In this document: piece by piece, positions 1 through 7,453 of the stretch | How the letters are laid out: every line of letters starts with the position of its first letter | Numbering within the stretch: position 1 is the first letter of the stretch | NCBI GenBank assembly: GCA_030621805.1 | Contig: JAUXGY010000024.1 | Span: 1 to 11,629 of the forward strand | Source: Kiritimatiellales bacterium | GTDB lineage: Bacteria > Verrucomicrobiota > Kiritimatiellia > Kiritimatiellales > Pontiellaceae | Direction of reading: 5' to 3' | DNA: 11,629 bases | Notes under the pieces: model-generated | Seen by the model: the letters and a program-made list of their open reading frames with translations, nothing else | What the model was told of the DNA's origin: nothing | Database searches by the model: none | Position numbers and translations under genes: made by a program

Positions 1-1
1 T

Positions 2-181
2 TTAGAAACGAATTATTTAGGTCATGTTAAGCTTTTGAAGTATCTTTTTTATCACGATCTTATTGCGGCAATTGTTCAGGTGGCTGAACAGGCTGATGGC
101 AAACGCGTGATTGAAGAGACCATTCAGGCCTTAGCATCCACCGACCGTATCATCCAGCTTTCAGCCTTAAGTCAACGCTAA
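2..181 (+). CDS. 3' end of an unrecognised protein-coding gene (partial)
   Basis: An open frame enters from the left edge and gives 59 residues before a TAA at 179-181. It has no in-frame ATG in the window, so the start lies upstream. The visible C-terminus is probably helical: a hydrophobic-aromatic stretch (YLGHVKLLKYLFYHDLIAAI) is followed by a more charged tail ending in LSALSQR. No motif is recognisable and no function is proposed. Its base composition is about 43% GC by hand count, with the first 60 bases near 27%, clearly below the following gene, where some 60-base lines exceed 70%. It lies 58 nt upstream of the preferred hrpB start on the same strand. The frame could be fortuitous, but the stop position and sensible amino-acid composition favour a real gene end. 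Confidence 0.5.
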   Translation, partial: LETNYLGHVKLLKYLFYHDLIAAIVQVAEQADGKRVIEETIQALASTDRIIQLSALSQR

Positions 182-239
182 CACCCATCAGCTCCCTTGT
201 TTTTCTGTGTAATCTACGAAAATTGTGGAAACTCTTTTG

Positions 240-2774
240 ATGGATCCGAAGAAACTCCCTATCTATGAACTGCGCACGGAGCTGACGGAGGCGCTGGCGA
301 ACGAAAGCCGCATCATTATCGAAGCCCCGACCGGTTCAGGAAAATCGACGCAGGTGCCGCAGATGGTGCTCGACTGCGGGGTGGCCGGGCCAGGCGAGGT
401 GGTGGTGCTTCAGCCGCGCAGGCTGGCGGCGCGGCTACTGGCGCGGCGTGTGGCGTTCGAACGCGGCGAACCGCTCGGCGGCGAAGTCGGCTATCAGGTG
501 CGCATGGAATCCCACGTTTCCGATAAGACGCAGATCCGCTATGTGACCGAGGGCATCCTGCTCCGCCAGTTTCTTTCCGATCCCGAGCTGCGCGGGATAT
601 CGACCATTATCTTCGACGAATTTCATGAACGACACATCTACGGCGACATCACGCTCGCCCGCGCACTGCGGCTCCAGAAAACGCGGTCCGATCTGAAGAT
701 TATCGTCATGTCGGCGACGCTCGATGCCGGGCCGTTGCTCGAATACCTCGCCCCGTGCCGCGAGCTCAAGAGCGAAGGCCGCATGTTCCCGGTCGAGATT
801 TCCTATTCGCCCAAGCGCATCGACTTTCGCCGCCACCCGGTTTGGGAGGCCGCCGCCGATGCGTTTGAAAAGGCGGTCGAATCCGGGGCGGAGGGCGATG
901 TCCTCGTCTTTATGCCGGGCGGCTACGAAATCTCCCGCACGGTCGAGGCGATCCGATCCAGAAAATGCGCGCGGGCCTTTGCGGTGATGCCGTTGCACGG
1001 TGAGCTGTCGGCTCGCGACCAGGACGCGGCGGTGGGGGAGTGCAACCAAAGGAAAGTGGTCGTCGCAACCAACGTCGCCGAAACCTCAATCACCATCGAT
1101 GGCATCTGCATCGTGATCGATAGCGGCCTCGCACGCATCGCGCGTTACGATCCCAACAGAGGCATCGATACCCTGCTGGTCGAACGCGTCAGCCGTGCGT
1201 CGGCCGACCAGCGGACCGGCCGTGCGGGGCGTACTGCGCCGGGAACATGCCATCGCCTCTGGACAGAGCAGGAACATGCAGCGCGTCCGATGCAGGAGCT
1301 ACCGGAAATCCTGCGCCACGATTTGGCGGAGGTGGTGCTGACGCTCAAGGCGGGCGGTATCGACGATATTGAAAATTTTCAATGGTTGGAACCCCCCAAC
1401 CCCAAGTCGTTGGAGCAAACCTTGGCGTTGTTGACGGATTTGGGAGCCCTTGGTTTTGACGGGAAACTTACGGGCATTGGAAAAAAGATGGTCTCCTTCC
1501 CGATGCACCCGCGCTATGCGCGGATGTTGCTGGCGGGGGAGCAGTATGGCTGCGTCCGGCAGGCGAGCCTCATTGCGGCGCTTACGCAGGGGCGCTCGAT
1601 CCTACAGCGCAATACAGGCAAGCAGACGAGTGGTAACCGCGACGATTTGTTGGGAGAGGAGGATATTTCCGACTTCAAGCGGCTGATGCGCGCTTGGGTT
1701 TTTGCCGATAAAAACCATTATGGTGCCGATGCCTGCCGCAAGCTGGGTGTCCACGGCGGTGCGGCGCGGCAGGTTAAGCCGCTCTATGAACGCTTTCTGC
1801 GCATAGCCGAAAAAGAGGGGCTGAAAATTAATACCCGAGCGCCGGAGGATGAAAACCTGCAAAAGTGCATTCTGTTGGCCTTTTCCGATCACGTGGCCAA
1901 GCGCCGCGATGGGGGTACGTTGCACTGCGAGGTGGTGCATGGACGAACTGGCGATCTTGATCGCGATAGCGTCGTGCGCCATAGCACACTCGTCGTGGCC
2001 GCCGAGATCCGCGAGATCGAGGGGAGCCGCAATCTGAATGTGCGGCTCAACCTTTGCACCGCCATCTCCGAAGTCTGGCTTGATGAACTTTTCCCCGAAG
2101 ATATGGAGGAACAAATCGAAGCCGTTTTCGATCCGGTTCTCAAGCGCGTGGTTTCCAAGCATTGGAAATCATTTCGTGGTCTGGAACTTCACGCGCGGAT
2201 GGTGCAGGAAGTTGATGCGCAACAGGCGGCGGAAATTATGGCCGAAGAGGTGTTAGCTGGGCGGCTCGACCTCTACAAGTGGGACGAGCAGGTTGAAAAA
2301 TGGATCGCGCGCGTCAACGGCCTTGCGGCGGGCTGCCCGGACTATGGCATTCCGGAAATCGATGAGGAGGCGCGGCGGGCCATGGTGCAGGAAATCTGCC
2401 TCGGTGCGGTCTGCAAACGCGATCTGAAGGGCCGAGCCGTCTGGAAGGTGGTCAAGTCCTGGCTTTCGTCCGTGCAGCTGGAAATGGTCGACAAGCAGAT
2501 GCCGGAAAGGATCAAGCTGCCGAGCGGATATAACGCCAAGGTGTGCTACGAAGCCGGTCAGCCCCCGGTGCTTTCGGCCACCATTCAAAAGCTTTATGGA
2601 TTAGAGGACGTTCCAACGGTTGGCTTTGGTTTGATCCCGGTGGTGGTCGAGGCGCTTGCGCCGAACCAGCGCCCGCAACAAAAGACGCAGGATATGCAGT
2701 CGTTCTGGAAAAACGCCTATCCCATGCTGAAAAAGGAACTGAAGGGCCGCTACCCGAAACACGAATGGCGATAG
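240..2774 (+). CDS. hrpB: ATP-dependent helicase HrpB (DEAH/RHA family)
   Basis: This is a cytoplasmic superfamily 2 NTPase of the DEAH/RHA type; the precise cellular role of HrpB in most bacteria is poorly defined, with RNA helicase activity assumed. Counting from the upstream GTG at 225, the motifs are Walker A APTGSGKS (34-41), motif II DEFHER (131-136), SAT (163-165), TNVAETSIT (282-290) and QRTGRAGR (329-336). DEFH rather than DEAH is usual for HrpB. The C-terminus matches the HrpB-specific domain: a PERIKLPSGY segment, a QPPVLS segment, and a final GRYPKHEW close to that of the E. coli protein. The length (844 or 849 residues) fits HrpB (about 810) and not HrpA (about 1300). I prefer ATG 240 because GTGGA lies about 10 nt upstream of it; GTG 225 has no visible ribosome site. 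Intact and complete. Confidence 0.93.
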   Translation: MDPKKLPIYELRTELTEALANESRIIIEAPTGSGKSTQVPQMVLDCGVAGPGEVVVLQPRRLAARLLARRVAFERGEPLGGEVGYQVRMESHVSDKTQIRYVTEGILLRQFLSDPELRGISTIIFDEFHERHIYGDITLARALRLQKTRSDLKIIVMSATLDAGPLLEYLAPCRELKSEGRMFPVEISYSPKRIDFRRHPVWEAAADAFEKAVESGAEGDVLVFMPGGYEISRTVEAIRSRKCARAFAVMPLHGELSARDQDAAVGECNQRKVVVATNVAETSITIDGICIVIDSGLARIARYDPNRGIDTLLVERVSRASADQRTGRAGRTAPGTCHRLWTEQEHAARPMQELPEILRHDLAEVVLTLKAGGIDDIENFQWLEPPNPKSLEQTLALLTDLGALGFDGKLTGIGKKMVSFPMHPRYARMLLAGEQYGCVRQASLIAALTQGRSILQRNTGKQTSGNRDDLLGEEDISDFKRLMRAWVFADKNHYGADACRKLGVHGGAARQVKPLYERFLRIAEKEGLKINTRAPEDENLQKCILLAFSDHVAKRRDGGTLHCEVVHGRTGDLDRDSVVRHSTLVVAAEIREIEGSRNLNVRLNLCTAISEVWLDELFPEDMEEQIEAVFDPVLKRVVSKHWKSFRGLELHARMVQEVDAQQAAEIMAEEVLAGRLDLYKWDEQVEKWIARVNGLAAGCPDYGIPEIDEEARRAMVQEICLGAVCKRDLKGRAVWKVVKSWLSSVQLEMVDKQMPERIKLPSGYNAKVCYEAGQPPVLSATIQKLYGLEDVPTVGFGLIPVVVEALAPNQRPQQKTQDMQSFWKNAYPMLKKELKGRYPKHEWR

Positions 2775-2811
2775 GTTTGAGTCCTTCTTTTCGGATGGGA
2801 GGCGTCTTCTT

Positions 2812-2817
2812 TATAAT
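2812..2817 (+). promoter_or_regulatory. Candidate -10 box for the Gfo/Idh/MocA gene
   Basis: A perfect TATAAT lies 28 nt ahead of the ATG, in the 65-bp gap after hrpB. The expected start of transcription would be near 2824, leaving a short leader that still contains the whole Shine-Dalgarno site. No good -35 hexamer sits at 16-18 nt; the best is a T-rich stretch around 2789-2794. This would let the gene be expressed separately from hrpB. Sequence-only prediction. Confidence 0.4.
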
Positions 2818-2826
2818 TGAGTTTTT

Positions 2827-2833
2827 AAGGAGG
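2827..2833 (+). promoter_or_regulatory. Strong Shine-Dalgarno site
   Basis: AAGGAGG ends 6 nt before ATG 2840. It is the best ribosome-binding site in the window and fixes the start of the oxidoreductase, which also places the Tat signal at the very N-terminus. Confidence 0.85.
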
Positions 2834-2839
2834 AATTGA

Positions 2840-4198
2840 ATGAACCCGATCCATAAACTATCCCGCCGCCACCTTCTGGCCACCAGTGCCGCGACCGCCG
2901 CCACCTTCAATCTGTTTCCCGCGCATGTGCTTGGGAAGGACGAGAACGGTCTCGCGCCAAGCGATAAGTTGAATATTGCGTTTATTGGAGCGGGGGGTAG
3001 GGCCCGTTCAAATATTAACGGCTGTTCGCATCATAATATCTATGCGCTTTGCGATGTGGATTCTGTTCGCGCGGCGGACTCGTTCGATAAATATCCGTCG
3101 GCCAAGCGCTTCGACGACTGGCGCACAATGCTCGACCGGGAAGCAAAGAACCTCGATGCGGTGGTCATTTCGACGCCCGACCACAGTCACGCCGTCGCCA
3201 CGATGGCTGCGATGCAGCTTGGTCTTCCGGTGTACTGCGAAAAGCCGCTCACTCGTACCATTTCTGAGGCGCGCATGGTTGCGGAATATGCGCGCACAAA
3301 TGGAATTGTGACTCAAATGGGAAATCAAGGGCATGCCGCCGAAGGTGCGCGCTTGACCAACGAGTGGATCCAGTCGGGATTGCTGGGTAAGATCCGCGAG
3401 GTACATTGCTGGACCAACCGACCGATCTGGCCGCAGGGGATGGTTCGCCCGGAAGCGGAGTCGGTGCCGTCGACCATGAACTGGGACGTTTGGCTCGGCC
3501 CGGCACCGAAGTCCCCGTACAGTAGCAAGGTTGCCCCGTTTAAGTGGCGCGGATTTTGGGACTACGGTGCGGGCGCGCTCGGCGACATGGCCGCGCACAG
3601 TATCGACCACCCCATCTGGGCGCTCGGCCGCGGTGCGCCGTTGAGAGTGGAAATTGAATTTGATCGGAAAAACCCGGTCAGTGCGAAGGATACCTTCCCC
3701 GTTTCAACCGGGGTGACCTATCAGTTTGCTGCCCGTGGCAAGCAGCCGCCCGTGACGCTAAAATGGTTTGATGGGAAAAATCGCCCGCCGCGACCGGAAG
3801 GCCTCGACGAGGGTCGGAAGATGCCGACCAGCGGAGTGATCTATTTTGGAAGCAAGCGCAACATGATGCATGGGAGCCATGGCGGGCCGCCGCGCATCTT
3901 CCCCGAGGCGGAAATGCAGGAGGTGAACGAAGGGGGATTGCGCTCGCCCAAAACCATCCCGCGTTCGCCGGGGCATTACAAAGAATGGATTCAGGCGATC
4001 AAGGCCAACGATGTCAATGGATCAAAATCCAATTTTGATTATGCGGGCCCGCTGACCGAAACCATGCTACTCGGCTGCGTTGCAGCACGCGTCGGCCCCG
4101 GTACCAGACTAACGTGGGACAGCAAGCGAATGAAAACCAATAATACTTTGGCGAATCGCTATATTCACCATGAATATCGCAAGGGTTGGGCGCTGTAG
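2840..4198 (+). CDS. Tat-exported Gfo/Idh/MocA family oxidoreductase
   Basis: A 452-residue NAD(P)-dependent sugar-type oxidoreductase, probably acting outside the cytoplasm. The N-terminus has a twin-arginine signal (SRRHLL, residues 8-13) and an alanine-rich stretch; Tat export fits a protein that folds with its cofactor. The Rossmann fold follows, with GAGGRA at 50-55, an acidic CDVD at 71-74 at the end of the second strand, STPDHSH at 111-117, and the family hallmark EKP at 134-136. The C-terminal half carries GDMAAHSIDHP (248-258), including the conserved histidine region common in this family. A glycine-rich GSHGGPPR motif lies further on. Such proteins are abundant in PVC bacteria and often sit in polysaccharide-use clusters, but no glycosidase or sulfatase flanks this one, so the substrate cannot be named. 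The GH109 glycosidases share the fold; I saw no specific sign of that activity. Confidence 0.9.
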   Translation: MNPIHKLSRRHLLATSAATAATFNLFPAHVLGKDENGLAPSDKLNIAFIGAGGRARSNINGCSHHNIYALCDVDSVRAADSFDKYPSAKRFDDWRTMLDREAKNLDAVVISTPDHSHAVATMAAMQLGLPVYCEKPLTRTISEARMVAEYARTNGIVTQMGNQGHAAEGARLTNEWIQSGLLGKIREVHCWTNRPIWPQGMVRPEAESVPSTMNWDVWLGPAPKSPYSSKVAPFKWRGFWDYGAGALGDMAAHSIDHPIWALGRGAPLRVEIEFDRKNPVSAKDTFPVSTGVTYQFAARGKQPPVTLKWFDGKNRPPRPEGLDEGRKMPTSGVIYFGSKRNMMHGSHGGPPRIFPEAEMQEVNEGGLRSPKTIPRSPGHYKEWIQAIKANDVNGSKSNFDYAGPLTETMLLGCVAARVGPGTRLTWDSKRMKTNNTLANRYIHHEYRKGWAL

Positions 4199-4217
4199 CA
4201 AAAGGCCTTGTTTAGGG

Positions 4218-4247
4218 TTTTCAACGTTTAGCGGATCGTTGTAGAGT
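4218..4247 (+). promoter_or_regulatory. Candidate promoter of the mevalonate gene cluster
   Basis: The 59-bp gap before the isomerase contains TTTTCA (4218-4223) and TAGAGT (4242-4247), 18 nt apart; each matches four of six bases of the sigma-70 consensus. Transcription would begin near 4254, only about 4 nt before the ATG, giving an almost leaderless message, which would fit the lack of a Shine-Dalgarno site. Both boxes are weak, so this is a tentative call. Confidence 0.22.
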
Positions 4248-4257
4248 TCCGCCTGTT

Positions 4258-5286
4258 ATGGAAAACATAAATCAACGGAAACTGGATCACATTAATATTG
4301 TCTCGGAAGGCGGTGCGATCGACCGGCGACAATATTATTTCGACCGGATTCATCTAACCCATCGCGCTCTGCCTGGATTGAATCTGTCCCAGATTGATCC
4401 CTCCACTAAGTTTATGGGAAAGGATCTTTCATTTCCTTTGGTGATTTCCTCGATGACTGGCGGGATCGATTCTGAATTGATTCAGATCAATCGCAATCTA
4501 GCCAAGGCGGCCGAGGCGGAGGGCGTTGCGTTGGCCGTCGGTTCGCAACGAGTTTTGTTTTCGGATGCCATGGCACGGGATAGCTTCGACCTTCGGGGCT
4601 ATGCACCGACGGCCCTGCTGTTTGGAAATCTAGGGGCGGTTCAACTTAACTATGAGATGGGTTTTGCCGACTGCGAGGCCGCGATAAAGATTCTTGATGC
4701 GGATGCGCTCTATCTGCATTTAAATCCCTTGCAGGAAGCCGTGCAACCGGAAGGAGATACGGATTTCTCCGGCCTGCGCAGCAAAATTGCAGTGATTGTA
4801 CAGACGTTGAAGAAGCCGGTGATCATTAAGGAGGTTGGTGCCGGTATTTCCCCGGAGGATGTGGAGCATCTTTTGGCGGCGGGCGTTAAATATATCGATA
4901 TTTCCGGCTGTGGAGGTACCTCATGGAGCATGGTTGAAAGCCGCCGGAGCGATGATCCGGAACTGGGCGAACTATTTGCTGACTGGGGGATTCCCACGCC
5001 GCTGGCCCTTCGGATGATGAAGCCGTACCAGCATGAGGTGACGATGATTTCCTCTGGAGGTGTTCGTAGCGGGATCGATATGGCGAAAAGCATGATTCTC
5101 GGAGCCTCGCTTTGTGGTATGGCGCGACCCTTTCTAAACCCGGCGCGCGAGTCCGTCGATGCCGTGCGCACGGTGATCCGCCGTGTGAAGCGCGAATTCA
5201 CCACCGCTATGTTCCTCTTAGGTACGGAACGCATAGACGACATAAAAGGGAATGAAGGATTGATCCTCAATGAAGATTGGAATTGA
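4258..5286 (+). CDS. fni: Type 2 isopentenyl-diphosphate delta-isomerase (FMN-dependent)
   Basis: It interconverts IPP and DMAPP in the cytosol, using reduced FMN and Mg2+. The 342-residue length is typical. Hallmarks appear in order: RKLDHI (7-12), SSMTGG (64-69) near the FMN site, GSQR (95-98), HLNPLQE (154-160) followed by PEGD (164-167) with the Gln and Glu used in catalysis and metal binding, KEVGAGIS (191-198), and the phosphate-binding SSGGVRSG (265-272). All expected residues are present, so it should be active. It is the first gene of the mevalonate cluster. Its ATG has no clear Shine-Dalgarno site, and its last 17 nt overlap the HMG-CoA synthase gene. The fold resembles other FMN-dependent TIM barrels, but the motif set is specific to this enzyme. 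Confidence 0.95.
   Translation: MENINQRKLDHINIVSEGGAIDRRQYYFDRIHLTHRALPGLNLSQIDPSTKFMGKDLSFPLVISSMTGGIDSELIQINRNLAKAAEAEGVALAVGSQRVLFSDAMARDSFDLRGYAPTALLFGNLGAVQLNYEMGFADCEAAIKILDADALYLHLNPLQEAVQPEGDTDFSGLRSKIAVIVQTLKKPVIIKEVGAGISPEDVEHLLAAGVKYIDISGCGGTSWSMVESRRSDDPELGELFADWGIPTPLALRMMKPYQHEVTMISSGGVRSGIDMAKSMILGASLCGMARPFLNPARESVDAVRTVIRRVKREFTTAMFLLGTERIDDIKGNEGLILNEDWN
5255..5259 (+). promoter_or_regulatory. Internal ribosome-binding site for mvaS
   Basis: AAGGA lies inside the end of the isomerase gene, 10 nt before the ATG at 5270. It supports the start that overlaps the upstream gene by 17 nt and suggests translational coupling. Confidence 0.55.
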
Positions 5287-6442
5287 CCGACTGAGTTTTT
5301 ATACCTCGAACTATTTTGTGGATCTCAAGACCCTCGCCGAAGCGCGTTCGGTCGATTCCGAGAAATACTATTCAGGGATTGGCCAGGAAAAAATGGGGAT
5401 TCCGCCGCCGGACGAGGATGTGGTGACGCTGGCCGCCAGCGCGGCCTACCCCCTGATGCGCGATGGCGAACTTGACGATGTGGAGTTGTTGCTCTTTGCC
5501 ACGGAGAGCGGGATTGACCAGTCGAAAGCGGCCGGGATTTATGTGCATGGTTTATTAGAAATGGGATCGCGCTGTCGGACGGTCGAACTCAAGCAGGCAT
5601 GCTATAGCGGAACCGCCGGTCTGCAGCTTGCGATTGGTTTTGTGGCGCGTAACCCGGGGAAGAAGGCCTTAGTGATTGCGTCTGATATTGCGCGCTACGA
5701 GCTGGGGAGCCCTGGGGAGTCCACGCAGGGTTGCGGGGCGGTAGCCATGCTGGTTTCCGCAAATCCGCGGCTACTAGCCATTGAACAGGAATGTGGCTAC
5801 TACACCGATGATGTCATGGATTTTTGGCGCCCAAACTACCGCTCTGAGGCATTGGTTGATGGGAAATATTCCACCATGGTTTACATCCATGCACTGTTGG
5901 AATCATGGAATCAATATGCTGATCTTTCTGGCCGAACACTGGCCGACTTTGACCGCTTTTGCTATCATATTCCCTTCACCAAGATGGCCGAAAAGGCGCA
6001 CCAAAAACTCGCCCGCAAGTGCAAGGAACCGGTGGATAAAGAACACCTACACGCGCTACTCGACGAATCGCTTCGCTACAGTCGGGTTACCGGAAATTGC
6101 TACGCGGGTTCCATGTATGTTGGTCTGGCCTCATTGATTGAAACAGCGGAAGAAAATCTGGAGGGCAAACGCATCGGGCTATACAGCTACGGTTCCGGTT
6201 GTGTCGGCGAGTTTTTCAGCGGCGTTGTTCAGCCCGGATATCGCGATTTTCTCTATACGGATCAGCACCGGAATTTACTGGAGAACCGTACTGAACTGAC
6301 GTATCAACAGTACGAAGACATCTTTAACTATGGTGTGCCGACCGATGGTGGGGAGTATGTGTTCCCGCAATACAAAACCGGGACATTCCGATTTTCAGGC
6401 ATCAGTCAGCATAAGCGCGAGTATGAATCGTTGGTGGATTAA
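5270..6442 (+). CDS. mvaS: Hydroxymethylglutaryl-CoA synthase
   Basis: It condenses acetyl-CoA with acetoacetyl-CoA to HMG-CoA, the first committed step of the mevalonate pathway. The 390-residue length is typical of bacterial MvaS. The three catalytic residues fall exactly where they do in the Staphylococcus aureus enzyme: Glu79 (in FATESGIDQSKAA), nucleophile Cys111 (in KQACYSGTAG) and His233 (in HIPFTKMAEKAH). The thiolase-fold C-terminal motif YSYGSGCVGEFFSG is also present, with Cys-Val-Gly where Ala-Val-Ala or similar is more usual. These points separate it from KAS III and polyketide HMG synthases, though the fold is shared. Its start overlaps the isomerase gene by 17 nt, and the mevalonate kinase-like gene begins 3 nt after its stop, so it is the second gene of a compact operon. 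Confidence 0.95.
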   Translation: MKIGIDRLSFYTSNYFVDLKTLAEARSVDSEKYYSGIGQEKMGIPPPDEDVVTLAASAAYPLMRDGELDDVELLLFATESGIDQSKAAGIYVHGLLEMGSRCRTVELKQACYSGTAGLQLAIGFVARNPGKKALVIASDIARYELGSPGESTQGCGAVAMLVSANPRLLAIEQECGYYTDDVMDFWRPNYRSEALVDGKYSTMVYIHALLESWNQYADLSGRTLADFDRFCYHIPFTKMAEKAHQKLARKCKEPVDKEHLHALLDESLRYSRVTGNCYAGSMYVGLASLIETAEENLEGKRIGLYSYGSGCVGEFFSGVVQPGYRDFLYTDQHRNLLENRTELTYQQYEDIFNYGVPTDGGEYVFPQYKTGTFRFSGISQHKREYESLVD

Positions 6443-6445
6443 TCA

Positions 6446-7450
6446 ATGAAGGCCGTAGCTCCAGGAAAACTAATTTTGAGTGGTGAGCATTCCGTGGTCT
6501 ACGGGAAGCCTGCAATCGCCATGGCGATCGACCGAAGTGCAGTATTCGAACTCACTCCGCAAGCAGGGGATAAAATCTCGTTCGACCTTCCCGGCGGCGA
6601 AGGTAGTGGGTCGCATACCCTCTTGGCCTTGCGTGATCTTAAACGGCGTGTTGATAAAAAATATCGTGAATTCCTCCAGGGCGATCTCGGCATCGGCTAT
6701 GTGCTCGGTGCGCCCGTCGATCTTTTCCGCTTTGCCTTCATTCATACGCTTGATGGACTTCATCGCCATATCGATACCGGCCTGTGCCTCAAGTTGCGCT
6801 CCAATATTCCGATGGGTTGCGGCATGGGATCCTCCGCAGCGACGGTACTCAGCGAGATCCGCGCGATCGGACACTACCTGCGCGTCGATTTTAAACCCGA
6901 TTGGTATTATGAATATAGTCTCGAAGCAGAAAAACTCCAGCATGGAAGACCCAGCGGCGTCGATTCCTATATTTCGCTGCACGGCGGGTGCGCAAGTTTC
7001 CGGGAGGGTGCCGCCAAGCCGATGTCGCTGCCACGTATGAAAATGTACATGGTTCAGACGGGTATCCCTGAAGCCACTACCGGCGAAAGCGTGATGGAAG
7101 TGGAACGGCGTTTTCGCAACAGCGAGATCTGGAGCGAGTTCGAGGCGGTCACCGAAGTCTTCGAAGAGGCCATTCGTGCCAATGACGAACAAAAAGTACG
7201 CTGGCTCGTTCGTGAAAATAACCGCCTACTTTCCTCCATCGGCGTGGTGCCCAAGCAGGTGCAGCAATTTATTTCTGAGATCGAGATCTTCGGGGGTTCC
7301 GCCAAGATTTGTGGTGCGGGCTCCGTGGTGGGCAATAACGCAGGCGTGGTGTTGGTGTTTGCCGATGCACCGCCCGCCGAACTTTGCGAAAAATATGGAT
7401 ACACCGTGTCGCCCGTTCGTGGCGACCCTCTTGGCACTCGCATGGTCTAA
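6446..7450 (+). CDS. mvk: Mevalonate kinase-like GHMP kinase
   Basis: Predicted to phosphorylate mevalonate with ATP. The N-terminus APGKLILSGEHSVVYGKPA (5-23) is the classic mevalonate kinase start, with Lys8 at the usual catalytic position. The ATP loop PMGCGMGSSAA (122-132) is intact. HGRPSGVDS (166-174) supplies the probable catalytic base Asp173. A TG-type segment (QTGIPEATTGESV) follows, near residue 209. The third GHMP motif reads KICGAGSVVGNNAG (287-300), where most kinases have an unbroken run of glycines, so this loop is unusual. Length is 334 residues, normal for the family. The start at 6446 has GGTGGAT 7 nt upstream, and the next kinase begins 3 nt after the stop. Cluster position strongly supports a mevalonate role; phosphomevalonate kinase is a less likely alternative. 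Confidence 0.82.
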   Translation: MKAVAPGKLILSGEHSVVYGKPAIAMAIDRSAVFELTPQAGDKISFDLPGGEGSGSHTLLALRDLKRRVDKKYREFLQGDLGIGYVLGAPVDLFRFAFIHTLDGLHRHIDTGLCLKLRSNIPMGCGMGSSAATVLSEIRAIGHYLRVDFKPDWYYEYSLEAEKLQHGRPSGVDSYISLHGGCASFREGAAKPMSLPRMKMYMVQTGIPEATTGESVMEVERRFRNSEIWSEFEAVTEVFEEAIRANDEQKVRWLVRENNRLLSSIGVVPKQVQQFISEIEIFGGSAKICGAGSVVGNNAGVVLVFADAPPAELCEKYGYTVSPVRGDPLGTRMV

Positions 7451-7453
7451 CTC

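Noticed and set aside
615..635. DEFH instead of DEAH in the helicase as an unusual active site
   Set aside because: DEFH is normal for HrpB, so it supports the assignment rather than being odd.
435..1049. Long minus-strand open frame of 204 codons inside hrpB
   Set aside because: It is antisense to conserved helicase motifs, has an Arg/His/Asp-rich composition typical of a GC-rich shadow frame, and no ribosome site or motif.
1602..2162. Minus-strand open frame of 186 codons inside hrpB
   Set aside because: Antisense to the conserved C-terminal half of hrpB; no recognisable domain.
3008..3610. Minus-strand open frame of 200 codons inside the oxidoreductase gene
   Set aside because: Shadow of a well-supported Gfo/Idh/MocA gene, with no start signal or family motif.
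6470..7192. Minus-strand open frame of 240 codons inside the mevalonate kinase-like gene
   Set aside because: Long, but antisense to intact GHMP motifs; its sequence shows no motif.
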